A stretch of 51,092 nt of DNA, from positions 1 through 51,092 of the forward strand of contig CAIYET010000536.1 in assembly GCA_903925285.1 (NCBI GenBank), read 5' to 3'. Both the position numbers and the translations under genes were made by a program. The notes under the pieces are model-generated. The model was not told where the DNA came from. It did no database searches and saw nothing but the letters and a program-made list of their open reading frames with translations. Shown here in pieces: positions 35,783-45,400 of the stretch. Positions within the stretch are counted from its first letter, which is position 1; every line of letters begins with the position of its first letter. This DNA comes from Candidatus Hydrogenedentota bacterium. GTDB lineage: Bacteria; Hydrogenedentota; Hydrogenedentia; Hydrogenedentales; SLHB01.

Positions 35783-36903
35783 GTCGGCGCGAACCGTTTG
35801 CCACTAAACTGCCGAACCAGCCCGCGCAACTCGAGCATGGTCAACGTGCTCAAGGCTTCCGAGATCGAGATGCGGCACGCGGTCGCGATCTCGTCCACGA
35901 AGGTGCCGTTCGGAGAGAGCGCCGCCAGAATGTCCTTCTCGATCGGACTCGCCACGGGCTGCGGAGGCGGCGATGCGGCCACGGATGTCACGGGCGCGTC
36001 GTGCGTCGCTTGCGGTTGACGCGCCTGCGCGGGCAGATCGAGTTCGACGAGGATATCGTCGACCGTTTCAACCAGTTTCGCGCCGTCGCGGATCAACGAG
36101 TGCGGTCCTTCGCTCGTGTGAAAGCCTATCTGCCCCGGCACCGCGAATACCTCGCGGCCCTGTTCGGCGGCCTGGCGCGCCGTGATGAGCGCCCCGCTGC
36201 TCAACGGCGCCTCGACGACCACCGTACCCAACGTCAGGCCGCTAATAATCCGGTTGCGGTACGGGAAATGGCCCGCCGAGGGTTTGGTCCCCATCACGAA
36301 CTGCGAGAGGACGCACCCGTGCTCCTCGATCTGTTTCATAAGGTCCGCGTTCTGCGGTGGGTACACGACATCGACGCCGCATCCCAAGACCGCGACCGTC
36401 CGTCCGCCCACTTCGATGGCGCCGCGATGCGCCGCCGTGTCAATGCCGCTCGCCATGCCGCTGACGACCGTGATGCCGCGCGCAGCCAGATCGCGGCCAA
36501 GGTTTTCCGCCACGCGCAGTCCGTACGGCGTAGCGCGGCGCGTACCGACGATCGCGATACAATGCTCGTCGGAACTGCGCAATTCGCCCCGGACAAACAG
36601 CAGCAACGGCGGATCGTAGATCTCCGCGAGCCGAACGGGATAGTCCGGGTCCTCGAGCGTGAGCAATCGCACGCCGAGCGCATCCATTTGCCGTTCCTGC
36701 CCGTCCACATCGACCGCATCGGCATATTGCGCGATACGTTCGGCCAGCGACTTTCCAACGACCTCTGCGATCGCCGCGCGCGAGGCGCGCAGAACCTGGC
36801 CGGGACTGTGGAACCGCGAGAGCAACTGGATGAAATACGTCGTGCCGACGCCCGGCACCATCGTCAGCCGCAGCCAGTCGCGTTGTTCCGGAGTCAGTCC
36901 CAT
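35779..36903 (-). CDS. dprA: DNA-processing protein DprA
   Basis: DprA loads RecA on incoming single-stranded DNA during natural transformation. The 374-aa protein has the N-terminal SAM-like part ('LRLTMVPGVGTTYFIQLLSRF'), a Rossmann-like core ('IAIVGTRRATPYGLRVAENLG', 'SGMASGIDTAAHRGA', 'AVLGCGVDVVYPPQN', 'FPYRNRIISGLT', 'VEAPLSSGALITA') and a C-terminal winged helix ('LSTLTMLELRGLVRQFSGKRF'). The ATG at 36903 gives the usual 'MGLTPEQRDWLRL' opening; the track's extra 30 residues have no family support. Confidence 0.93.
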   Translation of the reverse strand: MGLTPEQRDWLRLTMVPGVGTTYFIQLLSRFHSPGQVLRASRAAIAEVVGKSLAERIAQYADAVDVDGQERQMDALGVRLLTLEDPDYPVRLAEIYDPPLLLFVRGELRSSDEHCIAIVGTRRATPYGLRVAENLGRDLAARGITVVSGMASGIDTAAHRGAIEVGGRTVAVLGCGVDVVYPPQNADLMKQIEEHGCVLSQFVMGTKPSAGHFPYRNRIISGLTLGTVVVEAPLSSGALITARQAAEQGREVFAVPGQIGFHTSEGPHSLIRDGAKLVETVDDILVELDLPAQARQPQATHDAPVTSVAASPPPQPVASPIEKDILAALSPNGTFVDEIATACRISISEALSTLTMLELRGLVRQFSGKRFAPT

Positions 36904-37086
36904 GGCATAGCGCTCACAACCCGTGAAAAAGCCGAACGGCAACGCGCCCTGTAGGTCCCACTTATCAGCGGGATCCTCGGCGCGCCAACCCACCCTATCT
37001 GCGTCCTATCCATGCACCCATATTACCGGCATGCAACGAATCCAGTCAACGCGCGCGTCTCTCCCTCAACTCTACCGTCTGACCCC

Positions 37087-37115
37087 TTGAGGCGCGGACC
37101 GTTGTTTCATATAAT
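37087..37115 (+). promoter_or_regulatory. Promoter of the oxidoreductase gene 37182-38435
   Basis: TTGAGG (37087-37092), a 17-bp spacer and a perfect TATAAT (37110-37115) lie ~66 bp before the gene start, in the gap between divergent dprA and this gene. Confidence 0.75.
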
Positions 37116-37181
37116 TCAGGGGAATCTTTTGCTACGGCGTATCAACGCGGAATCGGATTTGCGATTCTTGGAGGATGTACG

Positions 37182-38435
37182 ATGGGAACGTTCAAATTGG
37201 GGTATATCGGCGCAGGGTTTATCGCAAAATTCCAGATGAAGGCGCTGCAATCCGTGCGGGGCATCGACCTCGTCGGCGTGACCGCGCTCAAGGGCGCGGA
37301 AGAATTGGCCGCCTCTGCAAGAAGTAACGGCGTGGGCGACTGCAAGGTCTATCCGTCCATACTCGAACTGTGCAACCATTGCGACGCCGTCGCCGTCTTC
37401 GCACCGAACTTCGCGCGCATCGAGATTGTCGAACAAATCCTCGAAGCCGTGAAGGCGGGCGCGCCGCTCAAGGGCGTCATCTGCGAAAAACCGTTGGGAC
37501 GCACCGTCGCTGAGGCCAAACGCCTCGTCGAACTGGGCAAGGCGATGAAGCTTCCGACGGCGTACTTCGAGAATCAGATTCACATGAAAGCCATTACGGC
37601 ACAACTCGCGCAACTCGCGCCGCAGCAGCGGTCGATGGGTCCATTCATGTTGGCGCGCGCTGCGGAGGAACACGCCGGGCCGCACGAAGGCTGGTTCTGG
37701 GATCCGACGAAACAGGGCGGCGGTGTGCTGTGCGACATGGCGTGCCACTGCATCGCGGCGTGCTGGTACGTGTTGACGCCGCTGGGCAAACCGGTCGATT
37801 TCCTGCAACCGGTATCGGTGACCGCCGACACGGCGTTGCTGAAATGGGGCCAGCCGCAATGGCGCAAGCGCCTCTTGGACAAAATGGGCGTGGACTACGG
37901 CAAGGTCCCGGCGGAGGATTTCGCGACCGGCCTTGTCACGTTTCGCAATCCGGAAAATGGGCAGTTGGTCAGAGGCCAGTTCACGAGTTCGTGGATGTAC
38001 GACAAGCAGGGTCTGCGCCTGTCGATGGACGCGCTAGGACCGGGCTATGCCTTCGAGTTGAACAGTCTCCAGACGCCGTTGCAAATCTTCATCGGCGACG
38101 AGGCGGCCGATGCCGTGGCCGACGCCGAAACCGCGCTCGAAAAGTCGACCGCCAGCCGCGGGTTGCTGGCCATCGAACCGAACGAAGCCGATTTGTACGG
38201 GTACACGGACGAACACATCGACGCGTGCCGCGCGTTCGCGGCGGGTAAGGACGCCAAGCTGAACTGGGCGTACGGACTCGAAGTCACGAAGCTGTGCCAG
38301 GCCGCCTACATGGCTGCCGAACGCGGTAAAACTCTCGACTTGACCTGTCCGCAGGTGCAGAAGGATCTCGATGGCTACGTATCGCTGATCGCCCAAGGCC
38401 GCGGCGGCGAAATCCTGTTTGGGAAAAGGCTGTAG
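37182..38435 (+). CDS. Gfo/Idh/MocA-family oxidoreductase
   Basis: A 417-aa protein with N-terminal nucleotide-binding 'LGYIGAGFIAKFQMKAL', 'AVAVFAPNFARIEIVEQIL' and 'GVICEKPLGRTVAEAKRLVE' (conserved EKP), then a C-terminal alpha/beta domain with 'GGGVLCDMACHCIAACWYVL', where the D-x-x-C-H segment occupies the usual catalytic D..H position. GGAGG precedes the ATG. It stands alone behind a near-consensus promoter. Substrate is unknown; in PVC-like genomes such proteins often act on sugars or inositols. Confidence 0.88.
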   Translation: MGTFKLGYIGAGFIAKFQMKALQSVRGIDLVGVTALKGAEELAASARSNGVGDCKVYPSILELCNHCDAVAVFAPNFARIEIVEQILEAVKAGAPLKGVICEKPLGRTVAEAKRLVELGKAMKLPTAYFENQIHMKAITAQLAQLAPQQRSMGPFMLARAAEEHAGPHEGWFWDPTKQGGGVLCDMACHCIAACWYVLTPLGKPVDFLQPVSVTADTALLKWGQPQWRKRLLDKMGVDYGKVPAEDFATGLVTFRNPENGQLVRGQFTSSWMYDKQGLRLSMDALGPGYAFELNSLQTPLQIFIGDEAADAVADAETALEKSTASRGLLAIEPNEADLYGYTDEHIDACRAFAAGKDAKLNWAYGLEVTKLCQAAYMAAERGKTLDLTCPQVQKDLDGYVSLIAQGRGGEILFGKRL

Positions 38436-38456
38436 GCTATCGCCTGTAGGAAGGAT

Positions 38457-38522
38457 GAACCTAAAATGGCAATTGGAATTCAGAATACAGGAGTCAGAAT
38501 TCAGAATGGCAACAGGTTACGG
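38457..38522. repeat. Dispersed GAATTC-module repeat, copy B
   Basis: It begins ~20 bp after the oxidoreductase stop with the 'GAACCTAAAATGGCA' head, then two GAATTCAGAA modules around ACAGGAGTC, and ends in 'AATGGCAACAGGTTACGG'. The last part is shared, in opposite orientation, with the copy at 47459-47506. The rest of the gap up to 38704 shows no gene I can support. Confidence 0.6.
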
Positions 38523-38704
38523 TATCTTTCGCCGCGTCACCTAAACGGATTTGTTTGCTTTTCCGAAGAATTGTGCCGCTCCTTTGTATAAGGTCCTCTC
38601 TGTGATCTCCGTGTCTCCGTGCGAGAGCATTGGACGCAGATGCACCTATCGGTTGTCGCGGATCGAAAGGGATGTTGTCATGGAGCAGAGGCCGCAATGC
38701 GCTA

Positions 38705-38896
38705 TTACGCCGTAACGTTCAGATGCTGGCCGATGTCGGGATCGATTGTGGCGCTCTGGATGAGTTGAATGGCGGCTTGCCCCAACATGTCCTGTACATC
38801 GAGACTTTTTCTCGCGACAGCGGCCTGAAAGGAGCTTTGGACGCGCGTCGTCTGGAGTGCCGTATTGATAGCGCCGATGGCGATTTCCGCGAACAT
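38705..38896 (-). CDS. Small YjfB-like putative motility protein
   Basis: A 63-aa helical protein: 'IAIGAINTALQTTRVQSSFQAAVARKSLD', then 'QAAIQLIQS' and an ending 'GQHLNVTA'. The pattern of an N-terminal helix, a conserved 'K.LD.Q' and a terminal G-x-x-[LI]-[DN]-V tail is that of the YjfB family, annotated as putative motility protein. TAGGGCG precedes the ATG. It follows another tiny gene by 9 bp. No flagellar genes are in the window, so the role is open. Confidence 0.55.
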   Translation of the reverse strand: MFAEIAIGAINTALQTTRVQSSFQAAVARKSLDVQDMLGQAAIQLIQSATIDPDIGQHLNVTA

Positions 38897-38905
38897 GGTT
38901 TCGCC

Positions 38906-39082
38906 CTACGCCTTGACGTCCAACCGGCGGCCAACATGCTGGTCTGCCGATTGCGCGGTCGGTTTCTGCGGGCGCGCCTGTTCATTTCGCGCGACCGGAC
39001 GTGGACGCCGTACCGTGCCCGGCGTCTGAGCCTTGCTGACCTGCACGGGGTTGCTGGTCGGCCCTACTCCATTAACGGCCAT
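38906..39082 (-). CDS. Small 58-aa protein of unknown function
   Basis: This 58-codon frame (MAVNGVGPTSNPVQVSK.., ending GRRLDVKA) is absent from the track. It has a good ribosome-binding site (AGAGGAA, ~7 nt before the ATG) and a -10-like TATAAT ~40 bp upstream. It is rich in Pro, Arg and Gln and probably disordered. Its last residues resemble the end of the YjfB-like protein encoded 9 bp downstream (GQHLNVTA), so the pair may be related or co-functional. I do not recognise a family. Confidence 0.5.
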   Translation of the reverse strand: MAVNGVGPTSNPVQVSKAQTPGTVRRPRPVARNEQARPQKPTAQSADQHVGRRLDVKA

Positions 39083-39117
39083 ATCTGGTTCCTCTCGCCT
39101 TACGGTCTTGCACGTGT

Positions 39118-39123
39118 ATTATA
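39118..39123 (-). promoter_or_regulatory. -10 element upstream of the two small genes
   Basis: A perfect TATAAT on the minus strand lies ~36 bp before the 58-aa gene. No clear -35 hexamer is present at the right distance, so the promoter may use an activator or a different sigma factor. Confidence 0.4.
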
Positions 39124-39150
39124 TCACAAAACTGAATGTGCTGCGTCGCG

Positions 39151-40494
39151 CTACTTCGAGCCTGATTCCGCCGTTGGCTCCAATGCGTAACCGACGTCTT
39201 TCAACATAACCTCGCTGCATTGTGCGAAGTCGTCGTCGAACATACGCTTGACGGCTTGAATGGCATCGGTGTCATACGTCGCGATGGCTGATTCGGTGTA
39301 ATATTTCTCGGAGGTAAAGGTCGCATTGTACGAGCCAACCGCCGCGACCACATCGTCGACCAGGAATCCTTTCGCGTGCATGGGCGCATTGCCCGAATAC
39401 TCGAAGATCCGCAGGCCCGCTTCGAGTAACGGCCGGTACTGTTTTTGCGTCAAGTAGTAAATGAATCCGCCGCCGATCGGGATCATCTTCATATTGCGCT
39501 TCGAGTTGGTCATCAGGCGCACATCCACGCCGCGCTTCGCCGCATCGAACAGCGCCTGCTTCTGCACCGGCGCGGGACGGATCGAGATGCTCTGCCAGTA
39601 GATGTGCGACTTCGCACGGTCCATGGTCTCCTTGAAGAACGGTGTCATGTGCGCGACGCCGCCGTTTTCATGCGGTTGCTGATACAAAAAGCGCGTCAGT
39701 TTGCGCACGCGGCGTCCGTATGGCGCTTGCGGGTCGGGCGAGATGAAGTCCTCGTACCGCAGGTCCGCCGGAAACATGAGTTGCGCATACGCCGCCTCCA
39801 AATCGCGGTCAGCGGTATCGAATGCTTCCTTGCCCGCGTCGCGATTCCACCGTTTTGCGAACTCGGCATCCATGATTGCCGCCTGTGGACCTTGCACGTA
39901 GATGTCCGTGTCGCGCCAGGCTACCTTCGCATCGGTCCCGCCGCGTTCGTACCGCGCGCTCCAATTCATGCCGCCGGCAAGGGCTTCCTTGCCGTCAACC
40001 ACGAGATACTTGTCGTGGAGGTGTTTTTTCCAAAAGTGCGTGGGATCGGGAAGAATGACCTCGGACACCGTCCCATATTTCTCGACCTCGATCCCGTTGT
40101 TTTTCATTTGCTTGTAGAACGGCATGTTGCCCAACGCGTACGTGCCGAAGACGATTATCTTGACGTCCAGGCCTTCGCGTTTCTTGCGGACGAGTAGGTC
40201 GGCGAGTTTCTTGTTCGTATCGTCTTTGGTGATGTACATCGTCGTAAAATGAATGGATTTGCGCGCCTCCTCGAGCATGCGCCAGCGCACCGGATACGAC
40301 GCCGTGCCGTTCACAAGCACTTGGATGTCGTCGCTAACGGTCAGGACGCTGTCGGTCGCACGGTTCAATTCGCGCTGGAATGCGGGTTCGAGGATCGGGT
40401 GCAACGGCGGCAACGCGTCGTCCGCCCGCGCAACGCCGCACAGTATCAGGAACAAGACGATGTATATTCGTTGTTTTGTACAAAGACGGAACAT
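39151..40494 (-). CDS. Secreted phospholipase D-like protein (cardiolipin synthase-like)
   Basis: The 447-aa protein has a signal peptide ('KQRIYIVLFLILCGVARA-DD') and two HKD motifs, 'HLHDKYLVVD' (~159-168) and 'MHAKGFLVDD' (~370), which together form the active site of phospholipase D enzymes. Each is followed by the usual 'G..N(W/A)' stretch ('AGGMNWSARY', 'VGSYNATF'). Such proteins hydrolyse or transfer phosphatidyl groups. Export suggests it acts in the periplasm. I place the start at the ATG with GGGAC upstream (40494); 40506 is an alternative, and the track's longer start runs into a repeat. Confidence 0.85.
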   Translation of the reverse strand: MFRLCTKQRIYIVLFLILCGVARADDALPPLHPILEPAFQRELNRATDSVLTVSDDIQVLVNGTASYPVRWRMLEEARKSIHFTTMYITKDDTNKKLADLLVRKKREGLDVKIIVFGTYALGNMPFYKQMKNNGIEVEKYGTVSEVILPDPTHFWKKHLHDKYLVVDGKEALAGGMNWSARYERGGTDAKVAWRDTDIYVQGPQAAIMDAEFAKRWNRDAGKEAFDTADRDLEAAYAQLMFPADLRYEDFISPDPQAPYGRRVRKLTRFLYQQPHENGGVAHMTPFFKETMDRAKSHIYWQSISIRPAPVQKQALFDAAKRGVDVRLMTNSKRNMKMIPIGGGFIYYLTQKQYRPLLEAGLRIFEYSGNAPMHAKGFLVDDVVAAVGSYNATFTSEKYYTESAIATYDTDAIQAVKRMFDDDFAQCSEVMLKDVGYALEPTAESGSK

Positions 40495-40560
40495 GGCAAG
40501 TCCCATAGATTTGCGGCCAAGAGTGCCGGTACCATAGCATAGGCGTCGGTGGAAAACCAT

Positions 40561-40670
40561 AAACCTAAAGAAAGCAGTTAGAATTCAGGAGTCAGAATTC
40601 AGGAGTGAACGAACGGTGGCGGCAGCGCCATTCTAAATTCTGACTCCTGACTCCTGAATTCCTTGGTGTT
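40561..40670. repeat. Dispersed GAATTC-module repeat, copy C (hairpin form)
   Basis: An 'AAACCTAAAGAAAGCAGTTA' head leads into GAATTCAGGAGTCA repeated twice, then ~30 bp, then the complementary TGACTCCTGACTCCTGAATT. The arms can fold into a long hairpin. It lies between the divergent starts of the phospholipase-like gene and dsbD. Confidence 0.65.
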
Positions 40671-40721
40671 TTGAATTCTATATTCCTATTGGCTTTTCTA
40701 GGACAAACAGGAGTTGCTGCG

Positions 40722-42449
40722 ATGATCGTTCAATGTCTTCTTGGGATCGTGGCGTTATACTCGGCGGTCCCCGCCGAGGCGCCGTCACCCACAGTGACGC
40801 CGGTATTCGAGACCGATGCCGCGCATGCCGGCGCGCCGATTCGCGTGTTCGTTCAAGTCGCGTTCGGCGCGGGATGGCACGTCAACGCGCACAAGCCGAA
40901 CGACGAATATCTGATCCCCACAGACTTGAAACTCAGTCCGGTTCCCGGCATGACCGTTCGCGAAATTGCCTATCCCGAACCCGTCAAGATCGTCCTCGAA
41001 GGCGCCAACGAAACCCTCGCCACATACGGTCCGGCATTTGCCATCGACGTCACGATCGATATCGCCGAGGACGTCAAGCCGGGCGACTACATCGTGCAGG
41101 GCGTTCTGCAATACCAGGCGTGCGACAAGAAACAATGTTATCCACCTAACACGGTTTCCATAGCTCTGCCAATCAAGGTAGTTCCCGCGAGCCAGGCACT
41201 CGTATCCCAACCCTCCGAAGTTCCGAAGGGATCGATTACGAGCACGACCGTCTCAAATCTCAAATCTCAGATCTCAGATCTCAAATCTCAAATCCCCCAA
41301 ACCCCAAACCCCAAACCCCAAACCCCAAACCCCAAAACAAGCGACTGGCAACCGCTCGCAAATTCGTTCGCAGTCGCGGGCGACGCGTCGGGCTATATGA
41401 ACGCCTCGGACTTCATCGCGTTCCTCGATAACGCGGAAAGCGGCCATGGCGCAGACGGAAACAATCCACTTGCGAACAAGGCCGGCTGGCTCGTGGCATT
41501 GTTCGCGCTCACGGGCGGACTGTTGCTCAACTTTACGCCGTGCGTGTTGCCGCTGATCCCGATCAACCTCGGCATCATCGGCGCGGGCGTCAAGGCCGGT
41601 TCGAGGTCGCGCGGATTCCTGCTCGGCGGCGCATACGGCGCGGGGATCGCGCTGACCTACGGCGTGCTCGGATTGGTCGTCATTCTCGGCGTGTCCAAGA
41701 CCTTCGGCGCGATCAACGCGACCCCGTGGTTCAACGCGGCCATCGCCGTCATCTTCGTCATGCTCGCCCTGGCAATGTTCGACGTGTACCTCATCGACTT
41801 CACGCGATTCCAGACGCGCCTCGGCCTCAAGAAAAAAACGGGCGGCAGCTTCGTCACGGCGATTTTGATGGGCGCGGTTTCCGCACTACTCGCCGGGGCA
41901 TGCGTCGCGCCGGTGATCATCTCGACCATCGTCTACGCGCAAGACCGTTACGCCAACGGCGTATTGGCGGCATTGTTTTTACCGTTCCTCGTCGGCATCG
42001 GCATGGCCCTGCCATGGCCCCTGGCCGGTGCCGGCCTGTCGTTCCTGCCCAAGCCCGGCGCATGGATGGTCCGCGTCAAATACGCATTCGGCGTGCTGAT
42101 CCTCATCTTCGCAGCGTACTACGCCCACCTAGCCTACGGCCTCATACGCGAACAGCATGCCGCCAGCGGACAGGAATTGGCGGGGTGGACGCCATCGCTA
42201 GCCGAAGGACTCGCCCAAGCCCAACGCGAAAAGAAACCCGTCCTAATCGACTTCTGGGCGACATGGTGCAAGAACTGCACCATGATGGACAAAACCACGC
42301 TACGAAATCAGCAAGTCCAAACCCATCTAGCCAACTACGTCAAGATCAAATTCCAAGCCGAACATCCCGGCAACCCCGCCACCCGCGAAGCCATGGAGCA
42401 TTTCGAGGTAGTTGGCCTGCCGACGTATGTCGTCCTGAAACCCAGGTAA
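40722..42449 (+). CDS. dsbD: Thiol:disulfide interchange protein DsbD (C-terminus shortened)
   Basis: DsbD carries electrons from cytoplasmic thioredoxin across the inner membrane to periplasmic proteins. The 575-aa protein has a signal peptide, an N-terminal domain with the redox pair in 'YQACDKKQCYPP' (~133-139), a multi-span core with 'LLNFTPCVLPLIPIN' and 'LLAGACVAPVI' (the two membrane cysteines), and a thioredoxin domain with 'FWATWCKNC' (~513) and the cis-proline 'GLPTY'. It stops five residues after that, about 30 short of the family, so the last strand and helix are missing. AGGAG precedes the chosen ATG. A low-complexity repeat lies in its linker. Confidence 0.9.
   Translation: MIVQCLLGIVALYSAVPAEAPSPTVTPVFETDAAHAGAPIRVFVQVAFGAGWHVNAHKPNDEYLIPTDLKLSPVPGMTVREIAYPEPVKIVLEGANETLATYGPAFAIDVTIDIAEDVKPGDYIVQGVLQYQACDKKQCYPPNTVSIALPIKVVPASQALVSQPSEVPKGSITSTTVSNLKSQISDLKSQIPQTPNPKPQTPNPKTSDWQPLANSFAVAGDASGYMNASDFIAFLDNAESGHGADGNNPLANKAGWLVALFALTGGLLLNFTPCVLPLIPINLGIIGAGVKAGSRSRGFLLGGAYGAGIALTYGVLGLVVILGVSKTFGAINATPWFNAAIAVIFVMLALAMFDVYLIDFTRFQTRLGLKKKTGGSFVTAILMGAVSALLAGACVAPVIISTIVYAQDRYANGVLAALFLPFLVGIGMALPWPLAGAGLSFLPKPGAWMVRVKYAFGVLILIFAAYYAHLAYGLIREQHAASGQELAGWTPSLAEGLAQAQREKKPVLIDFWATWCKNCTMMDKTTLRNQQVQTHLANYVKIKFQAEHPGNPATREAMEHFEVVGLPTYVVLKPR
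41251..41338 (+). repeat. In-frame simple repeat in the dsbD linker
   Basis: TCTCAAA/TCTCAGA heptamers (~7 units) are followed by about six CCCCAAA heptamers. They encode alternating 'SQISDLKSQI' and 'QTPNPK' segments between the N-terminal redox domain and the membrane core, where a flexible linker is tolerated. A 7-nt unit makes copy-number changes frame-shifting. Confidence 0.85.
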
Positions 42450-42459
42450 GAAAGCGCAT

Positions 42460-45400
42460 CTATCTCCTTGTTTGGATAACCATTTGGACCAAGACCTCAT
42501 AGATCTTGGCCTGAAGGTCTTCGTCGGCCGTTCGGGCTTCGATCAACTCGCGTAGGCGTTGGTTTCGTTGCGCAAGGAATTGCTCGTAACTCGCGCGCAG
42601 TCGTTCGCATTCGGTCTTGTCGTGAGGGACACGAGTAAAGAGGCGTCTTTCGGAATTGGCCACCAAGGCAAAAAGATGTTCTTGTCCCGGAATTCTCATC
42701 TCAATCAAGCCGAGAGTCCTCTTCTTCGGCGTCATGAACCGCACACCGTGAGGAATCAGCATGTCCGAATAGACTTCGGCCGTCCCCTCAAGCGGCACTT
42801 CATACGTATCGTAAGGCTGCAAGCGGTCAATGAAATGATCGTCATAGCGCCGAAGCAATTGGCCCTCACGGTCAAAGATTTCCTCATACACCTGCAAGGC
42901 GATATCGGCGGCACTCGCGGGATCCTTCCGATTTGCCTTTTTCTTGTTTTCGATAGCCTTTTCTTCTTTCTGGCGCGTCCATTCAAAGAACTCTCGCAAG
43001 TAAGCGTAGAGTTCATCAATCAGGCGTTGCCGTTCTCTCTTGGACTTGACGCCCAACATCTCGAGCACGGCGTCATCAAGTTCCCGTCTATCGGGCATAT
43101 CGAGTTCACACGCGTCAGACAACCTAGCGAGTTGGTCCGTCTTTCTTGCCTGCGTGTAAGCCATTTCGCGCATACGGCGTTCAGACAGTAATTGAAGAGG
43201 CTTGCGCTTTCTTGACGCTTGAAACGCAAGCACGATTCTCTTCAGTAGCTTCTGCGCTCCTTTCCTCGGATCGGGGACAAGCATCATGTTCACGTCTACA
43301 ACCATTGTGCTCCAGTTGCCTTCATTTCCAACTGGCCGCCCGAATTGCAGAGAAGAGAGCAGTACCCACGTTGAGTTGAGTATCCCACCCCAAAGATCGG
43401 GATCGCTATACTCCTCTCGCGGGTAGATTTCATAAAGGCGGCAGTTTGCTATGAGGCGTTCAGGATTTGCGGGTGCGATGTGCCGGTACTGCCGTTCCTT
43501 GGGCCACAAGGCCGGTGCCCTGTCGTGGCCTGTCAAGTCGTACCACTCCTTGTCTTCTGTGACACGCGCCGCACAGGTAGCCCCCAGATTGTACCCTTGC
43601 TTTTCTCCCCATAGGATGTACTTGAGAACGTGCGTTCCTCTCAATTCGCGCTTTCTCTTGTCAACAAGCAGGATACAACGCGAGCAATCGTCAGGTTCCA
43701 CGGAAAAACCATCTACTTCCATCAGACTGTGTAGCTCCGGTTCCAGGTACTGAGCTTCAATCGCACGAATCTCGCCGCGTCCTTCGCCACACGAGACCAG
43801 TTTTACATGCCCCGATTCCACTTGCTGACGTTTGACGCCGTACGCGATCTCAAAATCGGCAGGCAATAGGTGCGATTGAAGACATTCCTCGCTACAATCC
43901 TTCGGGAAGAAGAAACAGTCCTTGCCGGATTTTACACCGAAACGGACTTCAGCAATATCTCCTAGGGGGGTGAGCTTGTCACCCAAACGTTCTAACAATT
44001 GAAACCATAGATCGGGCGCTCTGAGATGTATGCCCCACTTGCCGCCGAAATATCCGTTCACCCCGTTTTGATCTTCGCTATCGTCGTCTTCGGAAACTTC
44101 GGCCTTTCCTATTATGACGCCGAGTTGAACGCCTTGCCGCCAGAGATCGCCTTGCCTGACCAAACGGGCACGGTAACGCCTGTTGACGGTGTTGGCGGTC
44201 AGGAAAAGCACTTCATCGCGGAACTGGTTTGCCGACGAAATGGCGCCGATGGTCGTGCCGTCATGTGCGAGTATTTCCGCAACGGGGCGGCGGATCTGAA
44301 CAAAGCGCACAATGTTATTCATTCGTTCGGTGTCGTCCCGTTGCTTGCGCAGAATCGTTACCGTCGTGGCTACGCGCGCACCGACAAACCACGGTTCATC
44401 AAAACTTTCAAAGACGGCGATGATCTCGAAATTGCGGAGAATCCAATCTTGCAGACGGAAACCGTATTCCACATCAAGCCATTGGCTAGACGTAAGCAGG
44501 CACAGGTAACCGTTGTCCTTGAGGAATTTCGCCGCATGCGGCCAAAAGTAGCAGTGAATATCGCTGCGCCCGGATAAGATCGCGGCGCTTTCGTCATACA
44601 CCAGTTTCAGGTAGTAGTCTTTGGTTCCCGGACTAGGCGGTTTTCCTGCTGCCTTTTGGATTTCTTCTTGCCGGACATAGGGTGGATTGCCCACCACGGC
44701 ATCCAGCAGCGGGATAGCCACATCCCGATGCTGAATCTTGCCCAGTCCCGTGCTCTTCGTTCGCTTCGGCAAGACGACGAAGGTTCTGTCTGGCGCAACG
44801 TCAAAGAAGTCACTCCGCAGAATCTGCGGGTAGTTTTCATCATTAACGAGGTCGCGCGTTGCCAAGTTGATCGTGGTCAAATGCGTGGCGAAGTGAGAAA
44901 CGTCCACGCCATAGAGATCGGCAAGGTGTTGCCCGTGAGAACGGGTTGGGGCCAGCTCCTTCTTGCGCGCATAGGCCCGGACAAGGAATGTGCCGCCGCC
45001 GCACGCAGGGTCCATAAGCGTTTCACTGCCGTCTTGAATGCAGAAACTGTTGATAAGATCCACGATTTCAACGCGCGTATAAAACTGTCCATATTTGTGC
45101 CGCTCTTCGGGAGCGATGAGGCGCTCGAAAATACTGCCGATGATTTCGTAATCGAGTTTTGAGAAGTCGAATTCGTGAATCTGGTTGATCAAGACGCGCC
45201 AATGAACCACGGCGTTGTCCGAGTAGAAGGGAATGCGGTTGCCGATGGAATAATGGTCTTCGCCGAAGACGGTTTCATAGTCCCCGGTCACTTCCTTGGC
45301 TTTGGCAAAGTAACCATCGAGGAGACTCATCAAGCTTTCGCCGGTATCGATGTGATCGGGTACGGCAAGTCTTTCCATTTCCTTGCTGTGTCGTTTCAGC

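Noticed and set aside
41251-41338. CCCCAAA array as a CRISPR or telomere
   Set aside because: Units are 7 bp without spacers, lie in frame inside dsbD, and the context is a chromosome interior.
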